From NCBI RefSeq assembly GCF_030272615.1, contig NC_081415.1, positions 101,288,796 through 101,352,795 of the forward strand: DNA of 64,000 bases, written 5' to 3'. This document shows positions 56,180-64,000 of the stretch, piece after piece. The position numbers were made by a program, and so were the translations under genes. Every line of letters begins with the position of its first letter. Position 1 is the stretch's first letter. Source of the DNA: Cryptomeria japonica (Eukaryota; Streptophyta; Pinopsida; Cupressales; Cupressaceae). The notes beneath the pieces are model-generated. The model was not told the DNA's origin, did not search any database, and saw only the letters and a list, made by a program, of their open reading frames with translations.

Positions 56180-57295
56180 TGTGTACACCTAAAAATGTCT
56201 CATTAATTCTACACTAATTATTCGTCTATTTAATTAAGTAATTCTTTAATTCTTTAATTAAATTAATTATTTTTTCTAATCATCGCCCTTCAACACTTCT
56301 AATTATTCTATTTCTATTCTCAAATCCTTTTAATTAGTTAACCCTATCTCAATTATTAATTAAATATCAATTATTTAATTAATTACAACCTTTTCCTTAG
56401 TTAAATAATCTTTATTATTTAATTAATTCTATTCCCTAAGTTTAAATAATTTCATTTAAATTATTTAAATTAATTAACTTATTCCTCCAATTCTCCAAAT
56501 GATAATTTCAATTAATTCCATCCAATTTCATTTCATTTCTCCCAAATTCGAATTTCAATTCATTTCACATCATTTCATCTAATTTCAAATCATCAAATTC
56601 ACATTTTTCCCAAATCTGAATTTCAATTAATTTCATGTGCATTTCAGCATTCAAATGACCAAATTCAAATTCAAATTGAAAATGAAAATCAAATTCAATT
56701 TCAAATTTCTACAACACATGCTAAAATCAGAACTGATTGATTAAATCAGTTAACTCATCAATCATCCTTTTTAACTCAAAATCAATTCAGTCATCTCCCC
56801 AATCTATTCGGTTCACTAATCAATCAAGTGAGTTGACTAATCCATCTATTCAGTTCACTCTTCAATCTATTTAGTTGACTAATTAATCAAATGAGTTAAC
56901 AAATCAATCAATTGAGTTCACTAATCAATCAATTTCAGTTGTCTCCCAATCAACACTTGAGTTCTATTTCTCAACCCCTTTGTGTTGAAAATGTATAAAT
57001 TCAACCTCTTTTCATCAATTCAAGCTAGCTTTTTTAGAATCACAAAATTAGAGTCTTCAAAGTATTTGTATGCAGAAAATTGGTGCAATACCTGAGAGCC
57101 ACCAACCACTCAAATTGGAGGAGAACAATGGAAGCAAAGATGCAAAATGAGGGAGTTCTTTTTTGAGTTCATTCTTTATTTCATATTGATTTTCATTAAT
57201 CATGTTTGTTTGTTTGTTAATTAGTTGAAAATTGGTGATTCGTTCTTATTTTCTAATTAGCTTAATAACATTCATGACATTCAGGCATAGAAACG
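56180..57295 (+). repeat. 3' LTR of the Tat gypsy element
   Basis: It starts TGTGTACACC after the PPT and runs to CATAGAAAC. It aligns along its length with 13632-14738, including the AATTTAATTAAG and CAATTCAAGCTAGCTT blocks. Similarity stops at 57295, where the flanking DNA (GGAATGGATGG) begins. Confidence 0.83.
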
Positions 57296-58698
57296 GAATG
57301 GATGGTGTGATAGTGAAATGTGGACAGAGAGGCAGATTTCAACAAGGTATTCAAAAGGTTCTTTTTGATGAGCCAAAATGGATGCACCTTATTCTAGATT
57401 TGATTTTCTCTTTTGATTTGAGATATGTGGATTCCTCTCAAACAACATAACATTATGGATTCTAGGATGATTATTTTGGCATAAGGATGATATGATAACA
57501 AGTGATTATTTGTGAAGGGAGAAGGCTCCAATTAATAGATTTTTTGTAATGCCCGCCAAAATACCCTAGAGAAATAAACCATAATCTACTAAAAAATGGG
57601 AAAAAAAAATTCTTTTAGTCAACCATCACTGCTATGCTATCTCTAATGTTTATTACTACAACATTACAACCACTATACATCAATGCATCTTTTAACAATT
57701 ACAAGAATATATATGAATCAACATGAACATAACCATAGTAACATATTACGCAAGCAAAATAACCATTTAACTATTAACATATCACTAAATAAACTCATAC
57801 AATATATCCTTCCCTATGGTATTCTAACGTCACTACTTGACATAATTCTAACACATCACATATCTATATAGAACATCTTATAGTACCATTCTACTATACA
57901 ACTATAATAAATTATTAACACATTTTTATAACTTTACTGCATTTTGTACTCTTTAGGTTCATTTTAAAATACCAACTCCTAATACCCATCTTTATTCATT
58001 AAACACTTAACACATTATGAATATAAATGCCTTTGTCCTTCGCTTACACATGGAACTAGATTAAATTTCCTTAAGCACAACCATTATACAACTCATCAAG
58101 AATACTATCCATATTCATATGCAAGATTATAACAACAAGCACTTATCTATTTCCAAATAGGATTCCAAGCTACTAAATAGATTCAAGGGTCATATGACTC
58201 TACAAGAACAAACATAATCTAATATTTCAATCCCCTAATTCAACATAGGATCTCATTCCCAATTTGATGAGCATTTCTACAACATAAACCATATAATAAT
58301 ATATCATCTTATTACAAAATCATAGTTCTACATCATCAAGTCTAAATACACAAGGGCACATGGAACAAGCATATAGTCTCTTTTGCTACATCTCATCCTA
58401 ATGCTTAATAGTACAAGTTACATAATTACATAGTCATCTTCCACATTTACAAGTCATCATAAACAACATTGTCACTAATACATAGAAATCAGCTCAATAG
58501 ATCTACCACATATTGAAGAGTCATACAATCCATACAATCTACAACTACTCATTTATTTTCCATATCTCAGGATAACTAACATTGAAGATTAACATTGTTC
58601 CAATCAAGGCATACATGATTACTAACATATTCACTACCATCCACAAGATATACACAAGACATTGCATTTATATCTCTCAATCATTTCATTCCATTTTA
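57296..58698. other. AT-rich remnant, possibly part of another LTR
   Basis: TGTAATGCCCGCCAAAATAC at 57546 looks like the start of a different gypsy-type LTR (TGTAAT...CCC). It is followed by 1.1 kb of AT-rich, ACATA/CATCAT-rich DNA up to the copia LTR at 58699. No end, TSD or gene is seen. Confidence 0.45.
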
Positions 58699-59742
58699 TG
58701 TTAGGACCCGAAGGCAACTAAGAGGGGGGGTGAATCAGTTGTCTATTAATTTCAACCCAAATATACTTTAACCAAACTTGATGCTTAATACCGGTAAACC
58801 AAACTTAATGCCGGTAAATAGATTAATAGTTAATAATAGTACCAGTGAAACTTAATGCATGAAACAGAAATAGAAACAATATCCACAACACAAAACACAA
58901 AGATTTGTATGTGGAAACCCTGTAAGGGGAAAAATCGTAGTGGGAAACCTTACCCAAAATCAAATGATACTACTATAGATAGGCTAGGTGCCTAGAGCTC
59001 ACTGCTCAATCACAAAATGAGAGTCACACTGGCAACAATTGGATGATTAAATCCAATGATAATGTATTACTCTAAGGAGCATCTCCAATGCTGGATTCAA
59101 TATCAGTTAAGCTCTGATTGTCTCCTTCAAACCTTCCTTGAATCTTCAAATGATGTCTATGTGAGTAGCTCTACTTATATTCACATATACCAAATATCAC
59201 AACATTATTATACCTTATCTCATCTCTTATCCTCTCTCCTCTATCAATCTCACAATTGAGATCTTACATATATACTAAAACCTAAGACCAAATGTGTAGG
59301 TCAGCTTACTAAGAAGAATATAATAAAATATATTACAATTAAGTCAAGATGTGATGCATCATGTCGGCTCAACAACAATATTAATTGATTAAACCATCTC
59401 CATAACATTTCATGCTGATCTGGAATAGATAATGCTTGTCAGTCCATAACCTAGACCAATTTGTCGGTAACAACAAATATGTCAACCCGATTCGACCAAT
59501 AACCAAATCTCCAAAACCAAGTGTCCAAACCATGTCTTCGACCTAACCAAGTGGTCTCTAGATGCTAACAATTCATCCTCAGTGTCGGTAAAAAATATAG
59601 CCTGCCGGTGAACCAAATACTAGTGATTGTGCATAAGTCACTGAACTTGTTGGTGAACATAACCAAAGATCTCCAATGGATAAGTGTTGATAAGTGTTGA
59701 CATCAATGACAAAACCAATGCAACATATCCATAATACCAACA
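58699..59742 (-). repeat. 3' LTR of copia C
   Basis: This 1044-bp LTR runs TGTTAGGACCC...ATACCAACA on the plus strand. The GGGGGGGTGAATCAG block near its left end is the same hallmark as in the solo LTR at 5311. ATCTCCCCCTTTGGCATT follows at 59743, the PPT in reverse. Confidence 0.88.
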
Positions 59743-60123
59743 ATCTCCCCCTTTGGCATTGATGGCAACACAAGATGGAAAAACCATCTAAGTGCGAAAG
59801 CAAAAATGCCAAAAACCAAAAACCAACAATCTCCAAAATAGATCAATACCAGAAGTCAAAATACAAATCATCTCTGCATTTGTATATCACTCCCCCAATG
59901 AATAACCTCTCCCCAAAGGATAATGTGTTTTTCCATAGATATGTCTCCCCCTTTGACATCAAATACCAAAGAAAAAACAAATACCAGATACAACTAGTTA
60001 ATAGAACCAATTACAAATACCAACTTATCCAACTACTCCCCTTGAGAAGTAGCTCTCCTCCATCAAAGCCAGAAAAAGGTTTTCTCTGTAAATTCTGTCG
60101 GTTTGATGCCAAGTATCATTTGT
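59743..60123 (-). promoter_or_regulatory. Copia C 3' untranslated region with PPT
   Basis: Between the pol stop (60124) and the LTR lie several CTCCCCC runs (59746, 59890, 59947, 60036), reverse complements of the GGGGGAG series seen in copia A. The last abuts the LTR. Confidence 0.7.
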
Positions 60124-60660
60124 CTAAGTCTCTACCGGTGAGGATATGACCCCAAGCTTCTCTCTGAGATATTCAAAAGTTTCCTTAAGAAAAGGCTTAG
60201 TAAATATGTCTACAATCTGCTCTTTAGTATTCACATAAACCAATCTTACTTCTTTTGCTTCTACATTCTCTTTCAAAAAATTATATTTGATAGAAACATG
60301 TTTAGTTTTAGAATGAAATACTGGATTCTTAGATATATCAATTGCTGTTGAATTATCACAATAGATGATTATAGGTTCTTTGCATTTTGCCTTTATGTCC
60401 TTCAACATTTGTTTAATCCATAATACCTAAGTACAATTGGTTGCTGCTGCAACATATTCTGATTCTGTTGTTGATAATGATGTACAACTTTGTTTCTTGC
60501 TCAACCATGAAATCAATCTACTACCAAGAAAGAATGCCCCGTCGATGGTTCTCTTTCTGTCATCTACATCTCCTGCCAAATTAGCATCGGTGTATGCACA
60601 TAAATCAAAATTTTCATCTTTAGGATACCATAAACCAAGATTTGTTGTGCCTTGTAAATA
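60124..60660 (-). pseudogene. Copia C RNase H and pol C-terminus
   Basis: The minus strand reads DENFDLCAYTDANLAGDVDD, SWLSKKQSCTSLSTTESEYV, AAATNCT, a stop at the codon after it, VLWIKQMLKD, then CDNSTAIDISKNPVFHSKTK, HVSIKYNFLKENVEAKEVRL and IVDIFTKPFLKETFEYLREK. The terminator is at 60124. One premature stop (TAA region near 60428) and minor changes make it defective. Confidence 0.88.
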
Positions 60661-61640
60661 CTAGAAAATCCTTTTTACTACTGATTCATGATTTTCTCTA
60701 GGATTACTCTGAGATCTTGAAATAATAGTCATTGCATTCATTATATCAATTCTTGTTTGTGTCAAATACAATAAACCTCCAATCATAGATTTGTATCTTG
60801 TCGGATTAATAGGATCTGAATCATCTTTCAATGATAGTTTATCAGTTGTAGTCATAGGAGTACTTATTGGTTTAGAGTTTTCCATACCAAATTTCTTCAA
60901 TAATTCCTTCAAATACTTTGATTGACATAAGAATATACCTTTATCAGTCTAAGAAATCTACAATCCTAAAAAGAATTTTATCTCCCCAATCATAGACTTT
61001 TCAAATTCTTCCTGCATCTTGTTAGAAAAGTCTTTACACAATCCATCTTCTCCTCCAAAAATGACATCATCAACAAAAACTTCAATAACCAAAATGCCTT
61101 CATTAGTCACTTTGAAATATAGGTTGTCGTCAGCATTACCTTTAGTGTAACCAAGTTTCATAAGATATTTGTCCAATCTAGCATACCAAGCTCTAGGAGC
61201 TTTCTTCAATCCATATAAAGCTTTCCTTAACCTCCAAACCATATCTTTATCATTTGTCAATGAAAATCCATCAGGTTGTTCAATGTAAACTTCCTCTTCA
61301 AGATCACCATTTAGAAATGCACATTTAACATCCATTTGATATACTTTATAGTTTTTGTGTGCTGCAAATGCAAGAAATAATCTGACTACCTCAATTCTAG
61401 CTACCGGTGCAAAGGTTTCATTGTAATCAATTCCCTCTTTCTATGAATATCCCTTACACACTAGTCTTTCTTTGTTTATGATTACCTTACCATCTTCATT
61501 AAGTTTATTTCTGAATACCCATTTAGTTCCAATTACATTTTTTATTTTTAAGCCAGGGAACCAATGTCCATGTATTGTTCTTTTCAATGTGTTCCAATTC
61601 ATCTTCCATAGCCTTAATCCAATGTTTATCTTCACATGCC
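60661..61640 (-). pseudogene. Copia C reverse transcriptase
   Basis: It runs from [14 protein letters not shown] (about 61520), with a stop near 61442 (YS, stop, KEGIDY), through [40 protein letters not shown] and the intact catalytic [11 protein letters not shown] (about 61070). It continues to [12 protein letters not shown] and, after a stop, LLKKFGMENSKPISTPM. A frameshift near 61550 separates it from the integrase ORF. Confidence 0.9.
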
Positions 61641-62625
61641 TCAATGATAGATGTTGTTTCAATTTGAGAAATTAAACATACCTCTTCATTTTCCAATCTT
61701 CCTCTTGTCATAACTCCTTGATACTTATTCCCAATAATCTGACTTTCAGAGTGATTCAATCTTACATACTTGGGTGTGTTCACTTGTTGTTGTTCTTCAT
61801 TCACTGTGGAATTCTTTGATGATGTTGGTGTGACTGGATCAACATTTTGTACTGGTGCATTCGGTATAGGTTCATTTGTGATTATCTCAACTGCCAATTC
61901 AAAATCCATAGACCTTGAATTTCTTCTAAAATGTTCATCAATCTTCACATTTGCACTCTCAATGATTTTCTGCAATCTCTTATTAAAACATCTATATGCT
62001 TTGCTTTTAGATGAATACCCAAGAAATATTCTTTCATCACTTCTAGGATCAAATTTACCAATATAATCATCTTTCCTAATGTAACATTTGCTTCCAAATA
62101 TTCTGAAGTACTTAAGAGTAGGAATATTACCAAAACATAGTTCATAGGGTGTCTTACTGGTTTCACCTTTGATATGAACTCTATTGAAAGTGTAAACCAT
62201 TGTATTCACTGCTTCTCTCCAATACATATGAGGTAGATTTTCTTCTGATATCATGCTTCTAGCTACATCCAGAATAGTTATATTCTTCCTTTCCACAACT
62301 ACATTTTCCTGAGGTGTCTGGGGTGCTGATAATTGTCTTCTTATTCCATTCACTTCACAAAATGTATTGAACTCCTTATATGTAAATTCACCTCCTTGAT
62401 CTGATCTTAAACATTTGATTTTCTTGCCAGTTTCATTCTCTACAAGTGCCTTGAATAGTTTGAATTTCCCAAAAGCTTTTGATTTCTCCCTGAGAAAAGT
62501 AACCCAGCACATTCTAGAATAATCATCAATGATTAGCATAAAGTATCTATCTCCCTATAGACTTCTTGTTCTTACCAGACCACATAAGTCAGTATGAATT
62601 AAATCAAGAACATTATTGGTGTAGA
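61523..62625 (-). pseudogene. Copia C integrase, N-terminally truncated
   Basis: The open stretch 62539-61523 (338 codons) contains YSRMCWVTFLREKSKAFGKF, the second catalytic Asp in LRSDQGGEFTYKEF, the Glu in VVVERKNITILDVARSM, PYELCFGNIPTLKYFRIFGS and a linker to RT. The first catalytic Asp (LIHTDLCG) lies just upstream, near 62590, before a TAG in SL(stop)GDRYF. The zinc-binding N-terminus is lost at the truncation. Confidence 0.88.
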
Positions 62626-62640
62626 TAGGAAATGTGGAAA

Positions 62641-64000
62641 TCATCAAAGTAAATAACAAATTAGCCTAGCTCAATCACAAAACCAAATTGCAATGATAAC
62701 AAAACCTACAAACATTCAATAGAGATATGAAAATGAAACATTCAATTCAAACACAAACCATCTCAAATGCGGATGTCTCCTCCATGATTCTCCATTGTCC
62801 TTCTTTCTCCTTCAAATAGCTTTGTTTTGTGGATCTCACCTTCAAATGCATGAGCATAATGTGAAAGCAAGATTGACAAGATGGTAGTGCAAGAGTACTA
62901 GAAGCGTGATTGATTTGGGGATTCGAAAATGTAATCAATTGGGATCTTTGATTGAAGAAATTCATCCAATTTATAAACAAATTGGAGAGATGACAAGATT
63001 AGCATGAAGAGATTTGAAAGGAAATTTCAAATCAAGAATGACAAATATGACAAATTATGACAAAATTGACACTTTCTATGCAAGATTGATTGATTGATAA
63101 TTATGACAAATTATGACAAATTGCTATGTCAAAATTGATTGATTGATAATTATGACAAAATATGACAAATTTGCTATGTCATTCCCATGAAATTAGGAGA
63201 AATATTAGAGAAAATAGAAAATTAGATAAATTAGAAATTAGGAAATTAGAAAATTGATGAAAATTAGAGAATTAGGAATTAGGAGAAATTAGTAAATTGG
63301 AAAATTAGGTAAATTAATTAATAATTTTTCATTTATTAATTATTTCACAAAGAGAGAAGGAATTAGTTAGCCAATTAAATAAACATTTAATTGTGACAAG
63401 AAGACTTAGGATAAATAAATAAATTATTAATCCTAGAGGGAAAATGACAAACAAGGTTAAATGAATAAATCATAAAACCCTAGAAGATGAATTAGAAATG
63501 CAAGGATGACAATTAGGTCTTGATGTAGGATCGATTTGATCATGATTCTGACTTGATAAAAGACCAATGTTGATAAATGACTTGATTGATAAATGCGCCA
63601 ATTGATGAGGAACAATGACTAATTGATCCAAATTGACATGATTGAGAAGGACAACGATCAATGACAAATTGATCGCAAAATGACAAGATTGAAAATGACA
63701 ATGATCGATGACAAATCGAATGACAACGATCGATGACAAATCGATCACCAGATGACAAGATTGAAAATGACAATGATCAATGATAAATCGATCGCAAGAT
63801 GACAAGATTGAAAAGAGGACAAAACCCTAATTAGGATTGACGATGTCCCAAATGATGACAAATGAGCATGCACATTGATGCGACAGGATAAGATCAACCA
63901 AAATCATGACTAAAGATTGTTATCGACAAGACCAAATTTGAAAGCAAGACAAATGAAGAATGCAAAAGAAGGACTTGATGCTCGCAAATGATAAAGACCA
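62641..64000. other. AT-rich repeat DNA, probably part of a gypsy-type LTR or leader
   Basis: No gene. ATGACAAATTATGACAAA-type words at 63040-63180, GGAAATTAGA-type words at 63190-63320, and a tandem array of about 48 bp (AATGACAAGATTGAAAATGACAATGATC with ATGACAAATCGATC) at 63640-63815. Minus-strand ORFs over the array only reflect its periodicity. Confidence 0.6.
63640..63815. repeat. Tandem repeat, unit about 48 bp, GATCGATGACAAAT core
   Basis: Three full and one partial unit share ATGACAAGATTGAAAATGAC, then AATGATC(A/G)ATGA(C/T)AAAT. The units differ at a few sites and one is shortened (63718-63735). Confidence 0.7.

Larger units (their letters stand above)
13632..57295 (+). mobile_element. 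Tat-lineage Ty3-gypsy retrotransposon hosting nested insertions
   Basis: Two LTRs in the same orientation (13632-14738 and 56180-57295) align along their full length. The first is followed by a TGG-starting PBS-like site; the second is preceded by the PPT AAAGAGGGGCAAA. Between them lie, in order, gag, protease, RT, RNase H, a second archaeal-type RNase H, integrase, and an antisense plant-mobile-domain ORF before the 3' LTR. Dual RNase H plus an extra ORF is the known layout of the Tat lineage. A CACTA pair (24344-43172) and a pol-less LTR element (44982-52749) are inserted, each with its own TSD. In the first 200 bases I count about 11 substitutions and two indels between the LTRs, so the insertion is old. 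No clean TSD is visible outside the LTRs. Confidence 0.82.
58699..62640 (-). mobile_element. Ty1-copia retrotransposon C, 5'-truncated in integrase
   Basis: Minus-strand order is integrase, RT, RNase H, 3' untranslated region with PPT, 3' LTR (58699-59742). Similarity to copia A holds from LTR to integrase. The sequence ends abruptly at about 62620-62640, just upstream of VLDLIHTDLCG in integrase; gag, protease, PBS and 5' LTR are missing. The cut coincides with the start of unrelated AT-rich DNA. It looks less decayed than copia A, with longer ORFs and an intact RT motif. Confidence 0.9.

Noticed and set aside
13627-57300. Target-site duplication for the large gypsy element
   Set aside because: TGGGA on the left and GGAAT/TGGAT on the right do not match; the right LTR end is altered, so no TSD is claimed.
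63470-63805. Minus-strand repeat protein (CHFQSCH-type repeats)
   Set aside because: An artefact of the tandem repeat at 63640-63815; no start context or homology.
1-64000. tRNA, rRNA, CRISPR arrays, bacterial-type operons
   Set aside because: No cloverleaf with A/B boxes, rRNA core or spaced identical repeats was recognised; the window is plant nuclear repeat DNA.

Overview
The window is nuclear DNA of a seed plant. I found no intact host gene, tRNA, rRNA or CRISPR array. Almost all of it is nested, decayed transposable elements: Ty1-copia and Tat-type Ty3-gypsy retrotransposons with LTRs of 1.0-1.4 kb, and En/Spm (CACTA) DNA transposons. Many old LTRs and a largely AT-rich, gene-free 64 kb fit a large genome such as a conifer's, but the species assignment is only a guess.

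Layout. 0.2-3.3 kb: a decayed ORF of unknown family (minus). 4.2-10.6 kb: a copia element (plus) lacking a 5' LTR, with a solo LTR (5-bp TSD CAAGG) inside its protease region. 10.6-12.1 kb: the 3' end and LTR of another copia. 12.1-13.6 kb: a gypsy RT fragment (minus). 13.6-57.3 kb: one Tat-type gypsy element (plus), with a 5' LTR at 13632-14738, gag, protease, RT, two RNase H domains, integrase, an antisense plant-mobile-domain ORF, a PPT and a 3' LTR at 56180-57295. It is interrupted by an outer CACTA element (24344-43172, TSD GCA) and by a pol-less LTR element (44982-52749, TSD CATTC). 57.3-58.7 kb: AT-rich remnant. 58.7-62.6 kb: a 5'-truncated copia (minus). 62.6-64 kb: AT-rich repeats.

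The outer CACTA element carries a five-exon tnp2-type transposase pseudogene and a pentatricopeptide-repeat (PPR) gene fragment. A second CACTA element (24808-35529, also flanked by GCA) is inserted in that PPR fragment. This inner element carries more PPR pieces and, next to its right end, six fragments of a DRM-type (domains rearranged) de novo cytosine methyltransferase gene, arranged as three inverted-repeat hairpins. The largest has arms of about 1.1 kb. DRM enzymes perform the RNA-directed DNA methylation that silences transposons, so a transposon carrying DRM hairpins is a candidate counter-silencing device. It is architecturally different from, but analogous to, the CACTA-encoded miR820 that targets DRM2 in rice. 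This is the most interesting content of the window.

Second in interest is the pol-less LTR element: LTRs, PBS, PPT and TSD, a coiled-coil protein with four CCHC zinc knuckles, and a long non-pol ORF that seems to have its own upstream promoter-like region and contains a Lys/Glu-rich tract. All coding regions described are pseudogenes or fragments except the zinc-knuckle ORF, which is open.
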